Positions 29,243 to 36,959 of a stretch of 64,000 nucleotides of DNA are shown piece by piece. Position numbers and translations under genes: made by a program. Each line of letters opens with the position of its first letter. Positions within the stretch are counted from its first letter, which is position 1. The stretch comes from Salinibaculum litoreum (GTDB lineage Archaea; Halobacteriota; Halobacteria; Halobacteriales; Haloarculaceae): assembly GCA_009789175.1 (NCBI GenBank), contig CP046866.1, positions 372,001 through 436,000 on the forward strand, read 5' to 3'. The notes below the pieces were generated by a model that was not told the origin of the DNA, made no database searches, and worked only from the letters and a program-made list of their open reading frames with translations.

Positions 29243-29884
29243 TTACTCGTCGACTTCGACGTCTTCTTCGTCGACGTCGACGCTGGTCTCTTCTTCGGCC
29301 GCGACTTCCTCGGGCCGTGCTTCGAGCGTGGTCTTCTGGATTTCCACGCGGCGAAGCGGGTAGATGGTCTTGGCCTCGTTGTAGATGGCCGAGGAGAGCC
29401 GTCCCTCGACGATGCTGTCGATAAGCTCTTCGAAGGTCCGCTCCGTGCCGGCTTCCTCGACGATGTCGATCATCTCGCGGCGGATGGCCTTCTCCTGGCT
29501 CTCGTCGGCGCTTTTCGTGGTGAGTGCGACGGGCTGAATCTGGACGCGGTAGTCGTCCGTGGTCAGGACCGTCACGTACGCCTCGATCTTCGAGGAGCCA
29601 CGGCGGACGAGACTGCGCAGGTAGTCCCGCGTGAGTTCGTGTTTGATGAACTCGGTGTATGCCGTATCCGAAGCCACCTCGTTGATCTTGAATTTCAGCT
29701 TCGTGTTGTTCTCGCTGGCGTCGTTTTGCAGGTCGCCAAGCGTGGTTTCGATGGTCCGACCGAGGACCTTCTCCGATTCGTCTGCCGGTGTCTGGCCGAG
29801 CTCTTCCCGGTCGAACTGCTCCGGGGCGAGCACGTCGTACCAGCGCTTCTCCTGTTTCTGTCGGGATACTGAACGTTCGCTCAT
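29243..29884 (-). CDS. 30S ribosomal protein S1e (S3Ae)
   Basis: The 213-residue protein matches S3Ae/eS1: KRWYDVLAPEQFDREELGQT at the N-terminus, LVRRGSSKIEAYVTVLTTDDY in the middle, and a very acidic halophilic C-terminal tail. It is an archaeal/eukaryotic-type small-subunit protein. It is the last gene of the operon rps15 - RecJ-like - pcc1 - rps1e, and its start overlaps the pcc1 stop by four bases. Confidence 0.96.
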   Translation of the reverse strand: MSERSVSRQKQEKRWYDVLAPEQFDREELGQTPADESEKVLGRTIETTLGDLQNDASENNTKLKFKINEVASDTAYTEFIKHELTRDYLRSLVRRGSSKIEAYVTVLTTDDYRVQIQPVALTTKSADESQEKAIRREMIDIVEEAGTERTFEELIDSIVEGRLSSAIYNEAKTIYPLRRVEIQKTTLEARPEEVAAEEETSVDVDEEDVEVDE

Positions 29885-30117
29885 GTGTCGTTTGTTGATG
29901 GTTGGTTTGCGAGCTGTGCTGCGACTGTGAGATTGACGACGTAGTCGTCGAGACTCGACTGCAGGCCACCTGTCGTCTCTCGCTCGATGGTCGTCGCGAC
30001 GGTCTCGTCTTCGACCTGCGTGGTCATCTCAGCGGTGTTATCCGGACTGACCGCACGCGCGATGCGCTCGGCGGTCTCCCGGTCTCCGTGGTCCGTGGTG
30101 ATAGTCGCCCGTCTCAT
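29881..30117 (-). CDS. pcc1: KEOPS complex subunit Pcc1
   Basis: The 78-residue protein fits Pcc1, the dimerisation subunit of the KEOPS complex that makes t6A37 on ANN-decoding tRNAs. It shows the strand-helix pattern with IARAVSPDNTAEMTTQVED, then ETTGGLQSSLDDYVVNLTVA. Length is typical. It overlaps both neighbours by four bases, placing tRNA modification within a ribosomal-protein operon, as in other haloarchaea. Confidence 0.88.
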   Translation of the reverse strand: MRRATITTDHGDRETAERIARAVSPDNTAEMTTQVEDETVATTIERETTGGLQSSLDDYVVNLTVAAQLANQPSTNDT

Positions 30118-31235
30118 TGTGCCTCCCTGAACGCGAGGACGAACTCGGTCCCTTCGGCGTCGAAGCGGGCGCGACCCCGCGTTGGGGTGCCCCCGCCGTC
30201 GCCGTCGACTGCCTGTGCCGCGACCCGGGTCGTCTCGCCGACCGCTTTCCCAGCGGGTCCGACGACCGCAGCCTCGCCGTCCGCGACGACGAGGACGACC
30301 GGCTCTGGGGAGCGAAACTCCCGGACGAGTCGAGCAACGGTGCCGACTGGCGCGGGGTCTCCACAGCGGACGACGAAGAGGCCGTCGTACCGACCGGTCT
30401 TTGCGGACGCCAGTGCCGCGTGGGCCTGTCGGCCGTGGTCGCGCCAGGTCCGTAAGGCCGTCTCGGTGTCGGCGCTGCCGACGGCGAGTGCAACGGCCAG
30501 ACCCGGCTGCTCGCGTGCGACCGCGTCCAGCACGTCCGCGTACCCGCCGACGGTCTCGAAGGGGCCGCCGACGTAGGGTCGAAGCACCCGCTCGACGGCA
30601 TCGGCGCCGCGCTCGATACCGTCCGAGTCGCCGGCGACGGCGAGTGCGACCAGCGAGGCCACCGTCCGTCGGGTCTCCTCGTCTGTGGCGTCGGCGTCGA
30701 TGTCGGCCAGCAGTTCGCCGGCGGACTCGACATCGCCCGAGAACGGGCCAGTTACGAGCGTCGAGTGTGCGAGGCCATCGATGCGGTCGGCGGTCGGCAC
30801 CGCGATACCGGGCCGGCGCTCGATGCCAGCCGCCTCAGCGGCTTCGAGGACGGTTCCCTGTGGGGTATCGCCCGCTGCGACTGTCCCGGCCAGCGCCAAC
30901 ACCGGGTCGGGTGAAGCGATGGTCGCTGCGGCGTCGAAGGCGACCGTACTGGCCGCCTCTGAGCAGCCGATAGTGAGGTCGGCACTCGCGGCCGGGCGGC
31001 CGATGGCGACTGTACAGTCCGCGTCGGTCGTCCGGTCGCCGGTACTGGGCACTGGGACGACGGAGGCCTGATAGGCTGTGTCCCGGGTTTCCAGCGCGTC
31101 GGCGAGAACGCCCGTGGCGGCGACAGCGTCGCCGGTGGCGGCCGCGACGATGCGGACGAGGCCGGCGTCGTCGAGACTGGCGGCGAGGTCACTCGCCACG
31201 GGGGCTGACTCGTCCGGACGACCAGCTGTGGACAT
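30114..31235 (-). CDS. RecJ/Cdc45-like DHH-superfamily protein, degenerate
   Basis: The 373-residue protein is in the place where haloarchaea carry a RecJ-like gene between rps15 and rps1e. It has a DHHA1-like end (ALASAKTGRYDGLFVVRC, then GDGGGTPTRGRARFDAEG). The front half lacks the DHH metal-binding motifs (no HxDxD or DHH string). It is therefore probably an inactive RecJ/Cdc45-type partner, such as those tied to the GINS-MCM replicative helicase. The specific role is inferred from position and fold resemblance. Confidence 0.65.
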   Translation of the reverse strand: MSTAGRPDESAPVASDLAASLDDAGLVRIVAAATGDAVAATGVLADALETRDTAYQASVVPVPSTGDRTTDADCTVAIGRPAASADLTIGCSEAASTVAFDAAATIASPDPVLALAGTVAAGDTPQGTVLEAAEAAGIERRPGIAVPTADRIDGLAHSTLVTGPFSGDVESAGELLADIDADATDEETRRTVASLVALAVAGDSDGIERGADAVERVLRPYVGGPFETVGGYADVLDAVAREQPGLAVALAVGSADTETALRTWRDHGRQAHAALASAKTGRYDGLFVVRCGDPAPVGTVARLVREFRSPEPVVLVVADGEAAVVGPAGKAVGETTRVAAQAVDGDGGGTPTRGRARFDAEGTEFVLAFREAQ

Positions 31236-31700
31236 CTATTCGAGGAGTTCGCGGACCTTGTCGGGGCTGTAGGAGAACTCGGCGTCGAGTTCGTCGCCGC
31301 GGTAGTAGTCGATGAGGCGGCGAATCTTCGCCTCCGTGTTCTGGAGCGCGCGCTTGTTCTGGTAGTCAGTCGGGTTCTCGTCCATGTGCTCGTGGAGGCG
31401 AAGCGCCTGCTCGAAGAGGCTCCTGAGGTCTTCGGGTATCTCGGGGTCAGCGTCGTTCTCTTCGAGAATCTCGGTGATCTTCTTGCCCGTCGCGAGTTTG
31501 ACGTCGGGAATCGGTGTTCCCTGCACGCCCTCGTCGCGCAGCTTCAGGCCAATCTGGCTCGGGCTGTGGCCCTGCTCTGCGAGCTCGACGACTCGCTCTT
31601 CGATTGCGTTTTCGTCTACGTCACTCCACTCCGGTGGTTCGTCTGTCACGGGTTTATCCGAATCGGACGACCCGCGACGGCGTGAGTGCATTCGTGCCAT
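31236..31700 (-). CDS. rps15: 30S ribosomal protein S15
   Basis: The 154-residue archaeal S15 (uS15) has the long archaeal N-terminal extension (MARMHSRRRGSS), GHSPSQIGLKLRDEGVQGTP and the RNA-binding QNKRALQNTEAKIRRLIDYY helices. ATG at 31700 is chosen; the frame to 31775 adds no family-like sequence. It is the first gene of the four-gene operon ending with rps1e. Confidence 0.96.
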   Translation of the reverse strand: MARMHSRRRGSSDSDKPVTDEPPEWSDVDENAIEERVVELAEQGHSPSQIGLKLRDEGVQGTPIPDVKLATGKKITEILEENDADPEIPEDLRSLFEQALRLHEHMDENPTDYQNKRALQNTEAKIRRLIDYYRGDELDAEFSYSPDKVRELLE

Positions 31701-31755
31701 AGTTTGGGTTGGAACTGCACAGACCGCTGGCGAGTGGCGACTATTGTCGCCCGTT

Positions 31756-31769
31756 GCGTCATGTGACGC
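31756..31769. promoter_or_regulatory. Palindrome upstream of rps15
   Basis: GCGTCATGTGACGC is a perfect 6+2+6 inverted repeat 56-69 bases upstream of the rps15 start. It could be an operator or regulator site for the ribosomal operon. It is seen once here and is not tied to a known regulator. Confidence 0.3.
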
Positions 31770-31920
31770 GAACACTGCCGCAATCCCAAGCCGACCAACC
31801 GGCCGACGAGTCGGATTTGCAGCCGTGCGTTCCCAGCCGAACCCAGTCTACCCGCACTGTTAACGGTTTCTCTTCTCGCCCGTCCGGGATGTCCGGTTTT
31901 CAGATATTGATATGTGCACG

Positions 31921-31932
31921 CTATTTATGTGC
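31921..31932 (+). promoter_or_regulatory. TATA-like promoter of the first large pilin gene
   Basis: CTATTTATGTGC lies 24-35 bases before ATG 31956, consistent with an archaeal TATA box. No shared motif with the second pilin promoter is evident here. Confidence 0.4.
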
Positions 31933-31955
31933 TATACTCGCCAACGTGCTGAAAG

Positions 31956-33803
31956 ATGCGTCCTCCGTCCTGGAACAGGTCGACCGACAGCAGGCGGGAG
32001 TCCACGGACCGCGCTCAGATGGGCCCCATCGGGCTGACGCTCGTCTTCGGGTTCGTCCTGGTCGGGTCCATACTTGTTATCGCGTTCGGGCTGTCGGCGC
32101 TGAGCGGGACTGAGGACACGCTAAACGAGGACCGTGCCGAGAAGACGCTGACGCAGTTCGACTCGAAGGCCGCGCTCGTGGCGCTTGGCAATACAGACTC
32201 CCAGAAAGTCTCTTTCCCCAGTGGGTCGACCGAGTACGAAGTGCGTGAGGGCGACGGGTGGATGAAAGTCACCATCAACAACATCTCGAACTCGAAAAGC
32301 GGGAAGACCATGGTCAACCAGTCGATGGGGTCTATCGTCTACGAGACCGAGGGCGGCGAAATCGCCTACCAGGGTGGCGGAGTCTGGCGGAGTACGTCGA
32401 ACAACACCCGGATGGTCTCCCCGCCGGAGTTCCACTTCCGCAATGGCACATTGACGCTTCCTGCGGTGAACGTTACGGGAGACGACTCACTCAGCAACAG
32501 TGCGACTATCCGTCACGAGGAGACCATCGGAAACGTTTCGAAACTGCCCGGGAGCGAATACAGTCGAAACGAGTTCACGAACCCGTTGACCAACCACGAA
32601 GTGAAAGTCATCGTCCAGAGCGACTACTACAAGGGCTGGGGTAGCTACTTCGAGGAGCGGACGGAGGGCGAAGTCGCGTACAACCACGAGCGCAAGATAG
32701 CGAACCTGACGTTGAAATCTCCGGTCGGGAAACGCATCGTGTCGAACGCGATTGCAGCGACTGCGACCGGTGGTAACTTCGATATTTCCGGGAACGGAGC
32801 CAAAACGGACAGTTACAATTCCTCACAGGGACCGTATTCACTCACCCAGGGTGACAACGGGAATATCACCATCGGTGGGAGCTTCGAGGCGTCCGGTGGT
32901 GCGCAGGTAGATGGCAACGTCAAGGCAGGGGGCGATTTCTCTATCACCGGGAACACCGAAGTGAACGGTGATGTCAAAACCGGCGGCGACTTCACCTGTA
33001 GCTCCGGCTCCTCCCGAGTGTACGGGGACTTGGTCTACGCCGGGACAGCTGCGACGAGAAAGTTCTGTCCCGACGGGAGCCAGGAGACTGGCAGTGTCGA
33101 AGTCGAAGGCGAGTCACCGATAAACAACCTCGTCGAGTCGACAGTCACTGAGGCGGAAACCTCGAACGACAACGCCGGCACGCCGGCCGATGGGCACGCT
33201 ATAGACTTCACTTCGAATACGGCCACGCTGACTGCCGGGACCTACCACGTGGACAGACTGGAGGTCGACGACGGTGAGACGCTGTTCCTCGATACGTCCG
33301 GTGGAACGGTGACCATCACCGTCGATGAGTACGCCCTGCTCGACGGCGACGCCAGCATAGAGATACTGGGTGATGGCAGGGCTGAAGTGTACGTCCGCGG
33401 CGAGGCCACGGTCGACGGGACGAACCACTTCAAACTCGCCAACCAGGGTTCGAGTACGCCGGCGATAAAGACGCCCGGCCCCGCAGAGAACTCGTCCCAG
33501 TTCTGGGTGTACGGAAAAGACGATCTGCACGTCGAAATCCAGGGCTCAGGCGGCGGGCAGTCGTCGCGGTTCGTCGGTGTCATCTATGCTCCTGCGGGGT
33601 CAAGCGGGACCAGCACGGCGTATATGTCGGCCGGCGAGGTGTTCGGCGGCGTCATCGTCGGTGATGCCGAGGTCGACCAGGGCGGAAACGTCCACTTCGA
33701 CAAGATTCTCAACGACCGGCGGGCGGTCCCGAAAGACACGAAAGTCATCAAAATCACCTATCTCCACGTCTCGGTCAACCGTATCGAAGTGACCTCCGGG
33801 TAG
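31956..33803 (+). CDS. Large type IV pilin-like surface protein (DUF7305-like), copy 1
   Basis: The 615-residue protein has a basic leader and a prepilin-type hydrophobic segment (RAQMGPIGLTLVFGFVLVG, residues about 19-45). It then has a domain shared with its downstream neighbour (EDRAEKTLTQFDSKAALVAL). Residues about 290-370 read as a bactofilin-like polymer-forming repeat (GGSFEASGGAQVDGNVKAGG, then SITGNTEVNGDVKTGGDF). The C-terminal third is a beta-helix-like domain ending SVNRIEVTSG. It is likely cleaved by the prepilin peptidase and exposed at the surface. It is a tandem paralogue of the gene at 33962. Confidence 0.75.
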   Translation: MRPPSWNRSTDSRRESTDRAQMGPIGLTLVFGFVLVGSILVIAFGLSALSGTEDTLNEDRAEKTLTQFDSKAALVALGNTDSQKVSFPSGSTEYEVREGDGWMKVTINNISNSKSGKTMVNQSMGSIVYETEGGEIAYQGGGVWRSTSNNTRMVSPPEFHFRNGTLTLPAVNVTGDDSLSNSATIRHEETIGNVSKLPGSEYSRNEFTNPLTNHEVKVIVQSDYYKGWGSYFEERTEGEVAYNHERKIANLTLKSPVGKRIVSNAIAATATGGNFDISGNGAKTDSYNSSQGPYSLTQGDNGNITIGGSFEASGGAQVDGNVKAGGDFSITGNTEVNGDVKTGGDFTCSSGSSRVYGDLVYAGTAATRKFCPDGSQETGSVEVEGESPINNLVESTVTEAETSNDNAGTPADGHAIDFTSNTATLTAGTYHVDRLEVDDGETLFLDTSGGTVTITVDEYALLDGDASIEILGDGRAEVYVRGEATVDGTNHFKLANQGSSTPAIKTPGPAENSSQFWVYGKDDLHVEIQGSGGGQSSRFVGVIYAPAGSSGTSTAYMSAGEVFGGVIVGDAEVDQGGNVHFDKILNDRRAVPKDTKVIKITYLHVSVNRIEVTSG

Positions 33804-33917
33804 CCCGTTTTCACACGCAATCCTTTGGACCTGCTGTGGGCTGTTTGCGGCACCTTCCGAGAAGCGCCGCCACAACAGCGCTTCCCTCGGATGGCAGCAA
33901 CCGTGACGGATAGCCGT

Positions 33918-33935
33918 TCGGCCACACGGCTTATG
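33918..33935 (+). promoter_or_regulatory. Promoter-proximal motif of the second large pilin gene
   Basis: TCGGCCACACGGCTTATG overlaps the TATA-like position (27-44 bases before ATG 33962). Its first part resembles the 29-bp tandem repeats upstream of pilin cassette A (TCGGCCACAAGGACTAATA at 42885). It may be a shared regulator site; evidence is similarity only. Confidence 0.3.
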
Positions 33936-33961
33936 TCGCTGGCCAATTTACAATTTTGATA

Positions 33962-35809
33962 ATGGTGTCATCCATTGAGGGGGGGAAGAGTCGCCGGTCT
34001 GTCCTGCGAGGCGAGCGCGGACAGATGGGTCCGATTGGACTCTCCTTTGTTTTTGGGTTTGTCCTCGTCGGGGCGGTGCTCGTCGTCGCTTTCGGCGTCT
34101 CCTCGCTCGGTGGAACACAGGAGACACTGAACGAGGACCGCGCCGAGAAGACGCTGACACAATTCGATTCGAAGGCTGCACTGGTCGCATTGGGGAATAC
34201 GGATACGCAGACGGTCCAATTGCCCAGTGGCAACGGCGACTACCAGGTCCGCGAGGGTGAAGGCTGGATACAGGTCACCATCGACAACCGGTCGGACAGA
34301 CGCGGCGAGAAGACGCTTTTCAACCAGACGATGGGCGCAGTCGTCTACGAGACGAACGATGGGGAGTTGGCCTATCAGGGTGGTGGCGTCTGGCGTAGCC
34401 AGTCCAACAACAGCCGGATGGTCTCGCCGCCGGAATTTCATTTCCGTAACGGCACCCTGACGTTGCCGGCGGTCAACGTCACTGGGGACCGCTCGCTCGG
34501 GGGAACTGCGACTGTCACCCACGATGGGACAGTGACGAAGTTCCCGAACGCCACGGCCGACTCGAACTTCACCAACCCGCTGACGAACCACGAGGTGAAA
34601 GTGGTCGTTCAAAGCGAGTACTACAAGGGCTGGGGCAGTTACTTTCAGGAGCGCACTGACGGGGACGTGGAGTACAACCACGAACGGAAGATAGTGAACC
34701 TCACACTGGTCTCCCCGCTCGCGGTGACGAAAGTCACTACGGCGTCATCCAGTCTGGCCACGGACGGTGATTTCATCCTTCAGGGCAGCGCCAACTCAGT
34801 CTGTGGCGCGACCTCGAAGACCTATACGGACAGCTACAACTCCTCCGCGACGGCCGACGACTACTGTTCGCAGGCCAGCAACGGGAACACGGGCACGAAG
34901 GGTGATATTGTCTATGGGGGGACAGTCGATATCAGTAACGGTGCCGGTGACTCCGACATCTACGGCAACGTGGAGGCTGGCGCCGATGTCGATGTCGGTG
35001 ACAACAACGGCGGCGGGTCCCCGGCGGTCAACGGCTGGATAAACTACACGAGGGACTGTCTGAACACGGTCTCGCGCTGTCAGGACGAGACTACCAGGGG
35101 AGTCTCCCAGATAGATGGTATCGACGGCATCTCGTCGGTCGATTTCTACGTCGGTGGGACCTCCGCCGAGGTCAGGGCGAACAACGACAACGCCACACCA
35201 CAAATAACCGGTAACACGCTTGATTACAGCAGTACGGACTCCAGAACGCTCGGACCGGGTGATTACTATCTCGAACGCATCCACCTCAACGAGGGCGAGG
35301 AACTCCTCCTCGAACCCGATGGTGGCGTTACACGCGTCGTCGTCGAGGAGAACGTCGAGCTGGCAGGGTCGGGGAGCGGTGGCGCGGAGATACGCGTCGT
35401 CGGGGACGGGACGGCACAGGTATTCGTCAACGGAACCGGCCTCAGTTCCAGTGAGGACCACCTCTACATGGGCAAAAACAGCGGTATCGTCAATGCCGGC
35501 GACGACGCTCCGCAGTTCCGGATGTACGGCAAAGGCGACTTCAACGCCTCGCTGGACGGCAGTGGGAGCAATCCCGCCCGCTTCGTCGGCGTCATCTATG
35601 CGCCTCCGGGTGATTACGGACGCGGTACTATCAACATCACCGGCGGCGAAATCTACGGTGGCATCCTGACCGGCACGACGGTGCTCGACGAGGGGTCGAT
35701 ACACTTCGACGAAGCACTCGAAGTCAACCGCGTCATCTCTCAGAGTGCGAAAGTCGTGCGCGTGACGTATCTTCACGTCTCGGTGAACCGCATCCGCGTG
35801 AGCGGATAG
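33962..35809 (+). CDS. Large type IV pilin-like surface protein (DUF7305-like), copy 2
   Basis: The 615-residue protein parallels copy 1 along its length. It has GERGQMGPIGLSFVFGFVLVG as the prepilin segment, the same EDRAEKTLTQFDSKAALVAL block, and the same GGGVWRSQSNNSRMVSPPEFH and NPLTNHEVKVVVQSEYYKGWG blocks. Its C-terminal beta-helix-like half has diverged (Cys pairs, GDIVYGGTVDISNGAGDSDI) and ends SVNRIRVSG. ATG 33962 is used in preference to an in-frame TTG at 33956. It is the product of tandem duplication with divergence of the exposed half. Confidence 0.75.
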   Translation: MVSSIEGGKSRRSVLRGERGQMGPIGLSFVFGFVLVGAVLVVAFGVSSLGGTQETLNEDRAEKTLTQFDSKAALVALGNTDTQTVQLPSGNGDYQVREGEGWIQVTIDNRSDRRGEKTLFNQTMGAVVYETNDGELAYQGGGVWRSQSNNSRMVSPPEFHFRNGTLTLPAVNVTGDRSLGGTATVTHDGTVTKFPNATADSNFTNPLTNHEVKVVVQSEYYKGWGSYFQERTDGDVEYNHERKIVNLTLVSPLAVTKVTTASSSLATDGDFILQGSANSVCGATSKTYTDSYNSSATADDYCSQASNGNTGTKGDIVYGGTVDISNGAGDSDIYGNVEAGADVDVGDNNGGGSPAVNGWINYTRDCLNTVSRCQDETTRGVSQIDGIDGISSVDFYVGGTSAEVRANNDNATPQITGNTLDYSSTDSRTLGPGDYYLERIHLNEGEELLLEPDGGVTRVVVEENVELAGSGSGGAEIRVVGDGTAQVFVNGTGLSSSEDHLYMGKNSGIVNAGDDAPQFRMYGKGDFNASLDGSGSNPARFVGVIYAPPGDYGRGTINITGGEIYGGILTGTTVLDEGSIHFDEALEVNRVISQSAKVVRVTYLHVSVNRIRVSG

Positions 35810-35972
35810 CGACTGCGTGTACGGCAGCGCACGACACGACCGGTTTGCGACAACCGACCTTCGATTTTCAAACGACGGGGAAAACTGGATTCGACTGGAC
35901 CGAGCAACCGCGACGCGTTTGCGGGGTCTGTGAGGAAACGACCGACTGACGGGGCGAAGTGGCGGAAGGAAG

Positions 35973-35985
35973 TGGACTCGCCGGG
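35973..35985 (+). repeat. Left attachment site (attL) of an integrated element
   Basis: The 13-bp sequence TGGACTCGCCGGG repeats the 3' end of the tRNA-Ala gene at 42721-42733 in direct orientation. It sits immediately outside the element genes, and a 9-bp inverted repeat (CGCCGGGGG at 35979-35987 with CCCCCGGCG at 36000-36008) overlaps it. It is read as the junction created by integration. Confidence 0.75.
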
Positions 35986-36046
35986 GGGGAGCCGGAAATC
36001 CCCCGGCGTGGTCAGGGCACGCAGTGCTCGTCCAATCTGGCGCTGA

Positions 36047-36802
36047 TTGCCGCCTGCCATTCTGCCGTTCGAGGTGGTCCCGATGTCTAGCGGCGAGTGC
36101 CTTCTCCTGGAAGACCTCGCTCGCCTGCTCGACGACAGTCCGGTCTCCGAGCAGGAAGCCGAAAGTATCCGAGACGGCCGCGACAGTTCCCTGTTCCACC
36201 CGGTGGCACTCGACCTCATGTCTACCGGTGGACACTGGTGGACCTGCGTCGATGCAGAGCCACCGGAGTGGTACCCGTACACCGACACCACCGTCACGTC
36301 CCGTGACGAACTGCTGCCCGAACACCGGCCAGAGATTCCCGAGACCGTCGAGTGGTCGAAGTACGTCGAGTACAACTGCAGAGAGCCAGAGTGCCAAGAC
36401 CGCTGTCTGAACCGTGCCGACGGTGTGTACGCACAGACGAAGCTCTGCCGTTCGTGTTACCCTGAGAAAGACATCGAGTCTCTGTCCCCGCGTTCTCATC
36501 ACCTTCCGGATTGGGCACGCGGTCTCGACATCGACCACACAGCCGCCACAAGCGAGGGCGAGGGAGAGCCGGTCCGCCCGGACGCGCAGGCGACGCCGCG
36601 CAGCGGTGCCGACGAGCATCCGGGACCGGGCCGCGAGCGCCCCGAGCGGCCCGCACCGGCTCGACGGACCGGAAGCGCCCCCTCGCGGGGCGACCCGGAA
36701 GCCCGAGCGCACGTCTCGAACCCGAAGGGTGAGAGACCTCTTCACTCGGACGCACACCAGTCAGACGAGTCTGATTCGCCGGATTCCGGTTCCGCTGACT
36801 GA
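36047..36802 (+). CDS. Unknown Cys-rich protein of the integrated element
   Basis: The 251-residue protein has a folded part of about 165 residues containing a cysteine cluster (YNCREPECQDRCLNRAD, then KLCRSCYPEK) that could bind zinc. Its Ser/Pro/Arg-rich C-terminal tail of about 85 residues is probably disordered. A start at 36083 (MSSGECLLLED) is also possible. It lies between attL and rep. I do not recognise its family. A Zn-ribbon nucleic-acid-binding accessory protein is a guess from the cysteines alone. Confidence 0.5.
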   Translation: MPPAILPFEVVPMSSGECLLLEDLARLLDDSPVSEQEAESIRDGRDSSLFHPVALDLMSTGGHWWTCVDAEPPEWYPYTDTTVTSRDELLPEHRPEIPETVEWSKYVEYNCREPECQDRCLNRADGVYAQTKLCRSCYPEKDIESLSPRSHHLPDWARGLDIDHTAATSEGEGEPVRPDAQATPRSGADEHPGPGRERPERPAPARRTGSAPSRGDPEARAHVSNPKGERPLHSDAHQSDESDSPDSGSAD

Positions 36803-36959
36803 TGCTCGTCGGACCCGCAGGGTGGCCGACCAACCGACCCACCCGCTCTGACGTACGTGGGTCCAGCGGAGAACCGGCCTCCTCGACGGGGGTTGGTTCG
36901 ACGTTCTCGAAGAGTTGCATCGCACGCCAAACTGACCATGCTGTGTTTTCGCTGTACCG

